The notes under the pieces were generated by a model that saw only the letters and a program-made list of their open reading frames with translations, made no database searches and was not told the origin of the DNA. From an uncultured Erysipelotrichaceae bacterium (lineage in GTDB: Bacteria > Bacillota_I > Bacilli_A > Erysipelotrichales > Erysipelotrichaceae): a stretch of DNA of 6,146 nt. Made by a program: the position numbers and the translations under genes. Where the stretch lies: NCBI GenBank assembly GCA_902796465.1, contig CADBPK010000215.1, positions 1 through 6,146 on the forward strand, in the 5' to 3' direction. Below, piece after piece: positions 1 to 6,146 of the stretch. The first letter of the stretch is position 1. Every line of letters starts with the position of its first letter.

Positions 1-147
<147 letters not shown>

Positions 148-162
148 CTATAACTATAAGTG

Positions 163-178
163 TATTCCTTGCGGAATA
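163..178 (-). other. Hairpin with GCAA tetraloop between tpiA and eno
   Basis: The minus strand reads TATTCC-GCAA-GGAATA: a perfect six-base-pair stem closed by a GNRA-type tetraloop, starting at the base after the tpiA stop codon. No run of T follows (next bases CACTTATAG), so it is not a standard intrinsic terminator. Transcription probably continues into eno. By inference it could act as a 3' stability element or processing boundary inside the polycistronic mRNA. The stem is short and A/T-rich, so it could also be chance. Confidence 0.5.
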
Positions 179-931
179 TTATTTTGTAGCGTCGATGATT
201 TCCTTGAAGGAATCAACTTTCAGGGATGCACCGCCGATTAATGCGCCGTCGATATCCGGGCAAGCCATGTATTCAGCAATGTTTGTCGGCTTAACAGATC
301 CGCCGTACTGAATGCGTACTGCTTCTGCAGTTGCTTCATCATAGAGAGCTTTGACATTGTCACGAACGCACTTGCAGCAGTCTTCTGCGATTTCCTTGGT
401 TGCGCTCTTGCCTGTTCCGATAGCCCAGATTGGTTCATACGCGATAACGATCTTTGCGACTTCTTCAGCTGTCAGTCCTGCCAGACTGCCTTCGAGCTGA
501 GATTTGATCACATTTGCTGTTTCGCCTGCATCATACTGAGCTTCTGTTTCACCGATACAGAGAATCGGAATAATGTTGTCAGCCAGCAGTCTCTTTGCTT
601 TTGCTGCGCAGGCCGCATCTGTTTCCGCATAGTATGTACGTCTTTCACTGTGTCCGATAATGCAGTAAGTAATACCTACTTCTTTCAGCATCGGAACACT
701 GACTTCGCCTGTGTACGCACCGGAATCCTTTTCGTTGCAGTTTTCAGCAGCGATCAGAAGATTCTTTGCATTTTTGACACATACATCCAGATCAACATAA
801 GGAGCGCCGATGCCATAATCAGCAGCTTCTTCACCAGTAAGAACTTCTTCGATTCCCTTCATGAATTCATAAGCTTCAGAAGGTGTTTTGTTCATTTTCC
901 AGTTTCCAAAAATTACAGGTTTTCTTGCCAT
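179..931 (-). CDS. tpiA: Triosephosphate isomerase
   Basis: Interconverts dihydroxyacetone phosphate and glyceraldehyde-3-phosphate in glycolysis and gluconeogenesis; it is a cytoplasmic (beta/alpha)8 barrel that normally works as a dimer. At 250 residues it has the usual family length. All expected active-site elements are visible: GNWKMN at 9-14 (Asn10 and Lys12), GHSERR at 93-98 with the electrophilic His94, YEPIWAIGTG at 165-174 with the catalytic base Glu166 and the flexible loop 6, YGGSVKP at 209-215, and the phosphate-binding GGASL at 233-237. Nothing is truncated. The ATG at 931-929 is six bases after the pgk stop. The sequence before it (GAGAAATAATTAAAC) contains no convincing Shine-Dalgarno sequence, so translation probably depends on ribosomes finishing pgk. 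tpiA is also in the same reading frame as pgk, separated by one TAA. eno follows after 55 bases. Confidence 0.98.
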   Translation of the reverse strand: MARKPVIFGNWKMNKTPSEAYEFMKGIEEVLTGEEAADYGIGAPYVDLDVCVKNAKNLLIAAENCNEKDSGAYTGEVSVPMLKEVGITYCIIGHSERRTYYAETDAACAAKAKRLLADNIIPILCIGETEAQYDAGETANVIKSQLEGSLAGLTAEEVAKIVIAYEPIWAIGTGKSATKEIAEDCCKCVRDNVKALYDEATAEAVRIQYGGSVKPTNIAEYMACPDIDGALIGGASLKVDSFKEIIDATK

Positions 932-937
932 GTTTAA

Positions 938-2116
938 TTATTTCTCAGGGATAACAGTAATTCCCGGGAGCTCCTTTCCTTCCATAAATTCGAGAGATGC
1001 GCCGCCGCCGGTCGAAATATGACTGAATTTTTCAGCGAAGCCAAGGTTCTTAGCTGCACTTGCGCTGTCGCCGCCGCCGATAATTGTTGTAGCACCGTCC
1101 AGTTCAGCGAGTGCTTTGCAGATCTCGATCGTACCCTTAGCAAATCTCGGATCTTCAAATACGCCCATCGGACCGTTCCAGAATACTGTCTTAGCGCCCT
1201 CAAGCTGTTTCTTGAATAATTCAATAGTTTCAGGACCAATATCCAGACCCATGAATCCTTCCGGAATCTCGCCGGCTTTTACGACTTTGATTTCTGTCGG
1301 ATTTGAGAAGTCATTTGCTACAACACTGTCTACAGGCAGATACAGTTTGCCTTCGCCCTTAGCGAGGAATTCCTTAGCCAGTTCGATTCTGTCAGCTTCC
1401 AGTAAGGATGTGCCGATTTCGCCGCCCTGTGCCTTGGAGAATGTATAAGCCATGCCGCCGCCGATGATAACTTTATCAGCGATCTTGAGCAGGTTTTCGA
1501 TAACTGCGATCTTGTCGGAGACCTTTGCACCGCCGAGGATAGCGACCAGAGGTCTTTCTGGATTATTTAATGCTTTGCCCAGTACATTGACTTCCTTTTC
1601 AACCAGGAAACCAAGTGCACTCGGCAGATGGGAAGCGATACCAGCTGTGGAAGCGTGTGCTCTGTGAACAGAACCGAATGCGTCTTCTACAAACAGGTCG
1701 CCCAGGCTTGCCCAGTATGCGCCGAGTTCCGGATCATTCTTGGATTCGCCCTTTTCATAACGTGTGTTCTGCATCAGAACGATAGAGCCGTCTTCCTGTG
1801 CCTTAACAGCAGCTTCAAGCTCTTCGCCTCTTGTTGCATTTACGAACTTGACAGGTGCACTCTGCAGTTTGGCCAGACAGTCAGCGACGATGGACATATC
1901 ATTCTTTGCTTTGTCCTCTTCTGTCTTAACCTTGCCTAAGTGGCTTAAGAGAAGAACTTTTGCGCCATGCTCTGTCAGGTAATTGATTGTCGGCAATGCC
2001 GCGCGGACACGGTTGTCATCTGTGATGACTCCATTTTTGTGAGGTACGTTAAAATCAACACGAACGATCACGTGTTTGCCCTTAACGTCCAGGTCCTTTA
2101 CAGTAACTTTAGACAT
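938..2116 (-). CDS. pgk: Phosphoglycerate kinase
   Basis: Transfers the acyl phosphate of 1,3-bisphosphoglycerate to ADP, giving ATP and 3-phosphoglycerate; a cytoplasmic monomer of two lobes. The 392 residues match the family size. N-lobe (substrate) signs: the family signature VRVDFNVP at 18-25 (Asp21, Asn23), Arg36, SHLGK at 58-62, NTRYEKGE at 117-124 and HRAHAS at 151-156 (Arg152). C-lobe (nucleotide) signs: GGAKVSDK at 195-202, GGGMAYTF at 219-226, NGPMGVFE at 314-321, GGGDSASAA at 347-355 and STGGGASLE at 368-376. Residue 62 is Lys where most family members have Arg in SHLGR, a mild change that probably keeps function. The ATG at 2116-2114 is preceded by AAGGAGG (2128-2134) with an 11-base gap. 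It is the first gene of the lower-glycolysis operon, with a sigma-A-like promoter just upstream. No gap gene precedes it here. Confidence 0.98.
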   Translation of the reverse strand: MSKVTVKDLDVKGKHVIVRVDFNVPHKNGVITDDNRVRAALPTINYLTEHGAKVLLLSHLGKVKTEEDKAKNDMSIVADCLAKLQSAPVKFVNATRGEELEAAVKAQEDGSIVLMQNTRYEKGESKNDPELGAYWASLGDLFVEDAFGSVHRAHASTAGIASHLPSALGFLVEKEVNVLGKALNNPERPLVAILGGAKVSDKIAVIENLLKIADKVIIGGGMAYTFSKAQGGEIGTSLLEADRIELAKEFLAKGEGKLYLPVDSVVANDFSNPTEIKVVKAGEIPEGFMGLDIGPETIELFKKQLEGAKTVFWNGPMGVFEDPRFAKGTIEICKALAELDGATTIIGGGDSASAAKNLGFAEKFSHISTGGGASLEFMEGKELPGITVIPEK

Positions 2117-2146
2117 TGAATTATTATCCTCCTTGTTTTCTTAAAT

Positions 2147-2175
2147 ATTATATCATTCACGATTTCTGTTGAAAA
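2147..2175 (-). promoter_or_regulatory. Predicted sigma-A promoter of pgk-tpiA-eno
   Basis: The minus strand has a perfect -10 box TATAAT at 2152-2147. Seventeen bases upstream is TTTTCA at 2175-2170, matching four of six positions of TTGACA. Transcription would start near 2140, giving a leader of about 24 bases that contains the AAGGAGG of pgk. It lies downstream of the glgA terminator, so the glycolytic genes should be transcribed independently. This is pattern-based only. Confidence 0.7.
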
Positions 2176-2200
2176 TGAGATTGTCTGAATTTCACGAAAT
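2155..2200. repeat. Two TTCACGA copies around the pgk promoter, one inside a 12-base palindrome
   Basis: On the plus strand ATTTCACGAAAT (2189-2200) is an inverted repeat ATTTC/GAAAT with a two-base centre. The same core TTCACGA, starting at 2191, occurs again at 2156-2162 in ATTCACGATTTC, starting 35 bases away. The inner copy lies in the spacer between the -10 and -35 boxes of the pgk promoter; the outer copy lies just upstream of the -35. This layout would suit a DNA-binding regulator, but I recognise no known operator, and 7-mers can recur by chance in A/T-rich spacer DNA. Confidence 0.35.
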
Positions 2201-2275
2201 ATCCTCACAAATCGCCATGCTTTCATGTCATTTACAGACCTTTATATCCGGCAGAAGAATTTCATTTTGAGGATG

Positions 2276-2308
2276 AAAAAAGGAGCCATGAATGAATGAC
2301 TCCTTTTT
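2276..2308 (-). terminator. Intrinsic terminator of the glgC-glgD-glgA operon
   Basis: Beginning about 14 bases after the glgA stop, the minus strand forms AAAAAGGAG-T-CAT, a six-base loop, then ATG-G-CTCC followed by six T. The paired part is GGAG/CTCC continued inward through one G·U pair and CAT/ATG, and outward by the A/T tract. This is a typical rho-independent terminator. A T run also follows the stem on the plus strand, so it could work both ways, but no plus-strand gene needs it. The rest of the 2117-2322 gap holds the pgk promoter and the TTCACGA repeats; I see no gene in it. Confidence 0.88.
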
Positions 2309-2322
2309 GAATCAAAATCAGA

Positions 2323-3777
2323 TTACTGATCCGGCCAGTTGCAGATCGTGTAGTAGAGCTCTTCGTAAATGCCTGCACTTGCTTCCCAGGAAACATCTTT
2401 GTTCATGGCATTCTTGACTAAGCCCTTCCAGCCCGGTTTATTGTTGTAATACTGCTCTGTAGCCCAACGCAGCGTATAAACCATGTCATCCGCATTGACT
2501 GCCCAGAAGCTGAAGCCTGTTCCTTCACCGGTGTACTGGTTGAACGGCTGTACAGTATCTTTCAGACCGCCTGTTTCACGGACGAGCGGCAGTGAGCCGT
2601 AACGCATTGCGTTCAGCTGACCGATTCCGCATGGTTCGTATAAGGAAGGCATCAGGAAGAGGTCGCAGCCGGCATAGATGCGGTGTGCCAGTTCTTCGTT
2701 GTATCCGCAGTAGAATACTGCCTTGCCCTTATATTCGCTTTCCATCCACTTGAATGCATTTTCAGCGTTTGTTTCACCTGTGCCGAGGACGACAAACTGT
2801 ACATCGAGACCAAGGATTTCCTGCAGTCTGTCTGTAATCAGATAGATGCCCTTCTGATTTGTCAGTCTGGACACGAGACCGATCATCATGACATCTTCAT
2901 TCTGTTCAAGACCGAGTTCTTCCTGCAGAGCTTTCTTGTTGGCTTTCTTACCGGACTGATAGTTTCTGACGGTATAGTTCTTTGCCAGCAGCGGGTCTGT
3001 CTTCGGATCCCAGGTAACAGTATCGATACCGTTAACGATGCCCCAGAGGTCTTCACGACGGTAACGCAGGACAGCGTCCATCTTTTCGCCGTATGTTTCT
3101 GTCAGGATCTCATTTGCGTATGTCGGGGAAACGGTCGTGATCTTGTCTGCGTATACGATACCGGCTTTCATGAAGCTGATGCCGCTGTCGAACTTGATCG
3201 AACCATTGTCGAAATAGCTGTAGTCGAGACCCAGGCAGCTCGGCATCATGTCAACACCGAAGTTGCCCTGGAATGCGAGGTTATGGATCGTGTATACATG
3301 CTTGATCTGCTGATAGCGATAATCATCCGCGTAGCATGCATGTGCCATCAGCGGTATCATGCCGGTCTGCCAGTCATTGGAGTGAATGATATTCGGCCAC
3401 CAGTCGATGAAGTAGATCATGTCCAGAACTGCGCGCTGGAAGAAAGCAAATCTTTCTCCGTCGTCATCATATCCATACAATGAATCTCTCTCAAAATAAT
3501 ACTGGTGCTCGATAAAGTAATATACTACTCCGTCAACCGTTTTTGTGTAGTATGTAGCCGGCTGATCGATCCAGCCTGAATGAACCTGGATCGTCCCGAT
3601 TCTTTCCAGCTGATCATAGAACTTTTCGATTACTTTTTTATACAGAGGAATTACCACACGGACATCATGGCCTCTCTTGGCGAGTGCTTTCGGAAGTGCA
3701 CCGACAACATCCGCCAGACCACCTGTTTTGATGAACGGCAGCGCTTCTCCTGCTACGAATAATACAGATCTGGACAT
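2323..3777 (-). CDS. glgA: Glycogen synthase, ADP-glucose dependent (GT5 family)
   Basis: Transfers glucose from ADP-glucose to the non-reducing end of an alpha-1,4-glucan, the chain-elongating step of bacterial glycogen synthesis. The 484 residues form the two Rossmann-like (GT-B) domains expected, and the length is normal for the family. N-terminal domain: the ADP-glucose-binding KTGGLADVVGALP at 17-29, HSNDWQTG at 132-139, and YTIHNLAFQG at 162-171 with the active-site His165. C-terminal domain: SRLTNQKG at 303-310 (Arg304 and Lys309, expected to bind the diphosphate), LYEPCGIGQLNAMRYG at 379-394 with the conserved Glu381, and ETGGLKDTV at 401-409. The ATG at 3777-3775 has GAGGAG (3790-3785) seven bases upstream. 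It starts 21 bases after glgD and is the last gene before an intrinsic terminator, so it belongs to the glgC-glgD-glgA transcript. Confidence 0.97.
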   Translation of the reverse strand: MSRSVLFVAGEALPFIKTGGLADVVGALPKALAKRGHDVRVVIPLYKKVIEKFYDQLERIGTIQVHSGWIDQPATYYTKTVDGVVYYFIEHQYYFERDSLYGYDDDGERFAFFQRAVLDMIYFIDWWPNIIHSNDWQTGMIPLMAHACYADDYRYQQIKHVYTIHNLAFQGNFGVDMMPSCLGLDYSYFDNGSIKFDSGISFMKAGIVYADKITTVSPTYANEILTETYGEKMDAVLRYRREDLWGIVNGIDTVTWDPKTDPLLAKNYTVRNYQSGKKANKKALQEELGLEQNEDVMMIGLVSRLTNQKGIYLITDRLQEILGLDVQFVVLGTGETNAENAFKWMESEYKGKAVFYCGYNEELAHRIYAGCDLFLMPSLYEPCGIGQLNAMRYGSLPLVRETGGLKDTVQPFNQYTGEGTGFSFWAVNADDMVYTLRWATEQYYNNKPGWKGLVKNAMNKDVSWEASAGIYEELYYTICNWPDQ

Positions 3778-3798
3778 TGTTATTCTCCTCTATCTAAA

Positions 3799-4911
3799 TC
3801 AAATGCGGTCTCTTCTCTTAACGTAAACCGGTTCTTCCGCAGTTCCCTTGAGTTCCTTGACGTGATGGATGATTGCGTACTTGTCTACAACGACATGGTC
3901 CAGTTTTACCTTATCGCCGATATATGCGCCGGAGAGCAGGATGGAATCCTTGATGACAGCGCCTTTGCCGATCGTGACATTTCTTCCGATCACGCAGTTT
4001 TCAACTGTTCCGTGAATGACAGCACCGTTGGAAACAACAGAACCTGTGACTTTGGAACCGGCCGCATAAGTTGTCGGGTTGGAGTCGTTTGTCTGTGTGT
4101 AGATCGGCCAGCCCGGCTTGAACAGTCCGTTCGCAACGCTTCTGTCACGCAGTTCCATGCTGATCTTGAAGTACTGCTCGAGTGAGTTGATGCATCTTAC
4201 ATAGCCTCTGACAAGATAGCCCTTGATGAAGAGATCGTTGACAGAGTCCTTGAGGATATCCTTGAACCAGTACAGGGAAGATGTAGCTGCTGCCTTTTCG
4301 ATCAGTTCGATGAACAGTTTCTTGGACAGAACATATGCTTCCATGGAAACGGCTTTGGACTTTGTATTGCCGCGGTTCTTGTCGAATGCAGTGACGCGTT
4401 TTTCCTTGTCGAGTGTGAGAACATCACAGCCGAGGAAACTGTCTTTTGCGTCAGTTGTGTTTGTGTACAGAACTGTTACGTCTGCACCGGATTCAATGTG
4501 TGCATCCAGCACCTGGCTGTAATCCAGGCTGTACAGGAAGTAACTCGGAGCTACTACAACATACGGATTCTTATCTTCTTCGATATACTGCATGTTCAGC
4601 ATGTAGTTTGCGATGTCATGGTTGTATACCGGTGAAGAGAAACTCTTCTCACCATAGAGAATGCGGAGTTTGCCGCGCTTGGAGTTGATATTATACTGTG
4701 TGCCTGTACCGAGATGTTCGATCAGGTTGCGCGGTTTTTCCTTGCAGTATACATGGACATTGTCAATGCCGGAGTTCGTCATGTTGCTGAGAACAAAGTC
4801 GATGACACGATAACGTCCCATGAATGACATTGCCGGAACCGGTCTGTAATCATCGAGTCCGCCAACATTCGCTGTGTTATCTTCAAAACTGATAATTCCT
4901 AAAGCTTTCAT
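3799..4911 (-). CDS. glgD: GlgD, non-catalytic-type paralogue of ADP-glucose pyrophosphorylase
   Basis: GlgD is the Bacillota partner of GlgC; in studied species the two form a mixed ADP-glucose pyrophosphorylase in which GlgD raises or tunes activity. The 370-residue protein keeps the family fold: GRYRVIDFVLSNMTNSGI at 32-49 lines up with GlgC 35-52, and a C-terminal left-handed beta-helix with hexapeptide-type repeats spans about 285-350. The catalytic motifs are lost. The nucleotide-binding GGRGSRL of GlgC is replaced by a segment around FEDNTANVGGL (9-19), [10 protein letters not shown] by APSYFLYSLDY (121-131, no GD), YRGTADA by YNHDIANY (96-103), and EEKP by AFDKN (175-179). The ATG at 4911-4909 has AAGGGG (4924-4919) seven bases upstream, and the gene begins 14 bases after the glgC stop. 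Gene and product are clear; lack of activity is inferred from the missing motifs. Confidence 0.95.
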   Translation of the reverse strand: MKALGIISFEDNTANVGGLDDYRPVPAMSFMGRYRVIDFVLSNMTNSGIDNVHVYCKEKPRNLIEHLGTGTQYNINSKRGKLRILYGEKSFSSPVYNHDIANYMLNMQYIEEDKNPYVVVAPSYFLYSLDYSQVLDAHIESGADVTVLYTNTTDAKDSFLGCDVLTLDKEKRVTAFDKNRGNTKSKAVSMEAYVLSKKLFIELIEKAAATSSLYWFKDILKDSVNDLFIKGYLVRGYVRCINSLEQYFKISMELRDRSVANGLFKPGWPIYTQTNDSNPTTYAAGSKVTGSVVSNGAVIHGTVENCVIGRNVTIGKGAVIKDSILLSGAYIGDKVKLDHVVVDKYAIIHHVKELKGTAEEPVYVKRRDRI

Positions 4912-4925
4912 CGTCTTTCCCCTTC

Positions 4926-6059
4926 CTACTCTGTTACCTTTTTGGCAACGAGTTCGATATTCTCGCTGTCAGCCGAACCGACGACCGCATTGGCTCCGAT
5001 TTCTGTATCGTTTGCGACGATGCAGCGTGTAACCTTTGCGCCTTCACCGATCTTGGCACCCGGCATAATGACAGAGTCGATAACCTGTGCACCTTTGCCG
5101 ATCTGGCAGTTTGTACCCAGGACGGAATTCTTGACCGATCCGAGAACAACGCTTCCCTGTGTGATATAGCAGTTGTCGATCTTTGCTTCTTCACCGATAT
5201 ACTGCGGCAGGGCGTTTACGTTTTCGGTATAGATTCTCCATGTCGGATCTGCGAGATCCAGCTCGTTGTTGTGTTCGAGCAGATCCATGTTGGATTCCCA
5301 AAGGCTGTCAACAGTTCCTACATCCTTCCAGTAACCCTTGAAACGGTAAGCAGCGAGTTTCTTCTTATCATTCAGATATGCAGGAATGATATCCTTACCG
5401 AAGTCATGGGAAGAATCCGGATTCTTGTCGTCAGCTACCAGATATTTACGCAGTGTTTTGTATGTGAAGATGTAAATACCCATGGAAGCCAGATTGCTCT
5501 TCGGATGTGCCGGTTTTTCTTCGAATTCATAGATGATGTCATTTTCATCACAGTTCATGATTCCAAAACGGGTAGCTTCCTTCAAAGAAACCTGGAGTAC
5601 TGCAATCGTTGCATCAGCTTTCTGTTCCTGATGATATTTCAGCATCTTGTCATAGTTCATCTTATAGATGTGGTCACCGGAAAGGATCAGTACATATTCC
5701 GGATTGATGCTGTCCAGGAAATCGATATTCTGTGTGATCGCGTCTGCTGTGCCGCGGTATACTTCGAGACCTGTCTTGTCCTTTTCACGCGGTGTCAGCA
5801 CGTAAACTCCGCCATCGTTTGTGTCAAGACCCCAGAACTGATCTTTTGCGACATATGCATTTAACAGAACAGATTCATACTGAGTCAGAACGCCGACTGT
5901 GGAAATGCCGGAGTTAGCACAGTTGCTGAGTGGGAAGTCGATAATACGGTATTTGCCACCGAAGTGAACAGCCGGCTTAGCGACTTTTTTGGTCAAGTCA
6001 AAGAGACGGGAACCTCTTCCGCCTGCAAGGATCATGGCCGCCATAGTGTTAGCTCTCAT
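4926..6059 (-). CDS. glgC: Glucose-1-phosphate adenylyltransferase (ADP-glucose pyrophosphorylase), catalytic subunit
   Basis: Makes ADP-glucose and pyrophosphate from ATP and glucose-1-phosphate, the committed and usually regulated step of bacterial glycogen synthesis. The 377-residue protein has a nucleotidyltransferase domain with [10 protein letters not shown] at 10-19, [20 protein letters not shown] at 27-46, YRGTADA at 101-107, [11 protein letters not shown] at 126-136 (the catalytic-type Asp129), FEEKPAHP at 179-186 (Lys182, expected to bind glucose-1-phosphate) and SMGIYIF at 192-198. A left-handed beta-helix of hexapeptide-type repeats follows at about 285-360. Lys28 corresponds to the activator-site lysine of the E. 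coli enzyme, but whether this protein responds to fructose-1,6-bisphosphate cannot be judged from sequence. The ATG at 6059-6057 has AGGAGG (6073-6068) eight bases upstream; the internal Met6 has no comparable site. It is the first gene of the operon, 14 bases before glgD, with promoter and cre box directly upstream. Confidence 0.97.
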   Translation of the reverse strand: MRANTMAAMILAGGRGSRLFDLTKKVAKPAVHFGGKYRIIDFPLSNCANSGISTVGVLTQYESVLLNAYVAKDQFWGLDTNDGGVYVLTPREKDKTGLEVYRGTADAITQNIDFLDSINPEYVLILSGDHIYKMNYDKMLKYHQEQKADATIAVLQVSLKEATRFGIMNCDENDIIYEFEEKPAHPKSNLASMGIYIFTYKTLRKYLVADDKNPDSSHDFGKDIIPAYLNDKKKLAAYRFKGYWKDVGTVDSLWESNMDLLEHNNELDLADPTWRIYTENVNALPQYIGEEAKIDNCYITQGSVVLGSVKNSVLGTNCQIGKGAQVIDSVIMPGAKIGEGAKVTRCIVANDTEIGANAVVGSADSENIELVAKKVTE

Positions 6060-6081
6060 TATAATTGCCTCCTGAAATAAA

Positions 6082-6095
6082 TGAATACGCTTTCA
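6082..6095 (-). promoter_or_regulatory. Candidate CcpA-binding cre box over the glgC transcription start
   Basis: The minus strand reads TGAAAGCGTATTCA. With the preceding A it fits the relaxed Bacillus cre consensus WTGNAANCGNWNNCA at every fixed position. It misses the stricter TGWAANCGNTNWCA at one position. It begins on the last base of the -10 box and covers the predicted start site (about 6088). A cre box in this position normally means repression by CcpA when preferred sugars are abundant. The match is seen in the sequence; the regulation is inferred. Confidence 0.6.
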
Positions 6096-6103
6096 TTATA
6101 ACA
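6095..6103 (-). promoter_or_regulatory. Extended -10 promoter of glgC-glgD-glgA
   Basis: The minus strand has TGTTATAAT: a perfect TATAAT at 6100-6095 preceded by the TGn extension. At 17 bases upstream there is no good -35 hexamer (ATATAC). TTGATA at 6126-6121 is 20 bases away, which is too far for normal use. An extended -10 promoter can work without a strong -35. The predicted leader is about 29 bases and contains the AGGAGG of glgC. Confidence 0.65.
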
Positions 6104-6146
6104 TAGTGCCTATCGATGTATATCAAAACTTCCGTTTTTCAGTCCG

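Noticed and set aside
2241..2246. TATAAA on the minus strand as a second pgk promoter
   Set aside because: No -35-like hexamer at 16-18 bases upstream and no TGn extension; the TATAAT at 2147-2152 is much better.
2117..2275. cre box at the pgk promoter
   Set aside because: Each CG in the region was compared with TGNAANCG on both strands; all have two or more mismatches or wrong spacing.
2683..3483. Plus-strand open frame of 266 codons opposite glgA
   Set aside because: It begins with GTG, has no Shine-Dalgarno sequence, resembles no family I know, and lies wholly antisense to a well-conserved glgA; it is a by-product of the codon pattern of the real gene.
5271..5864. Plus-strand open frame of 197 codons opposite glgC
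   Set aside because: Entirely antisense to conserved glgC sequence, no recognisable product or promoter; best explained as a shadow.
6042..6044. Internal ATG (Met6) as the glgC start
   Set aside because: The upstream ATG at 6059 has AGGAGG at an ideal eight-base gap, while Met6 has no ribosome binding site at suitable distance.
6125..6138. AAAAC-TTCC-GTTTT inverted repeat near the window edge as a terminator of the gene upstream of glgC
   Set aside because: Stem of only five mostly A/T pairs with no G/C-rich core; too weak to call, and the upstream gene is not visible.

Overview
The window carries six genes, all on the minus strand. They read in the order glgC, glgD, glgA, pgk, tpiA, eno as coordinates fall. 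It looks like chromosomal core-metabolism DNA from a member of the Bacillota (Firmicutes). The evidence is the paired glgC and glgD genes, strong AAGGAGG-type ribosome binding sites, sigma-A-like promoters, a CcpA-type cre box, and protein sequences of Firmicute character. A more exact placement, possibly Erysipelotrichia, is only an impression. There is no sign of phage, insertion sequence, CRISPR array, tRNA or rRNA, and I found no new multi-gene system. The points of interest are in regulation and gene arrangement.

Region 1 (about 6130 down to 2276) is a glycogen-synthesis operon. An extended -10 promoter (6095-6103) is overlapped by a good cre match (6082-6095). It is followed by glgC (ADP-glucose pyrophosphorylase), glgD (its non-catalytic-looking paralogue) and glgA (ADP-glucose-dependent glycogen synthase), with gaps of 14 and 21 bases. 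An intrinsic terminator (2276-2308) starts about 14 bases after the glgA stop. Together the products turn glucose-1-phosphate and ATP into ADP-glucose and then into linear alpha-1,4-glucan. Branching enzyme and phosphorylase genes are not in the window.

Region 2 (2275-2117) is a 206-base gap (2117-2322 counting the terminator). It holds a sigma-A-type promoter for pgk and two copies of the 7-mer TTCACGA placed 35 bases apart around the promoter.

Region 3 (2116 down to the window edge at 1) is a lower-glycolysis operon: pgk, tpiA and the first 41 codons of eno. pgk and tpiA are separated by six bases, lie in the same reading frame with one TAA between them, and tpiA has no recognisable Shine-Dalgarno sequence. 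A short hairpin with a GCAA loop sits right after tpiA. The gpmI gene that often lies between tpiA and eno in Bacillota is missing here, and gap does not precede pgk.

The two operons place storage of hexose as glycogen beside the triose-phosphate part of glycolysis. The terminator and separate promoters suggest they are transcribed separately.
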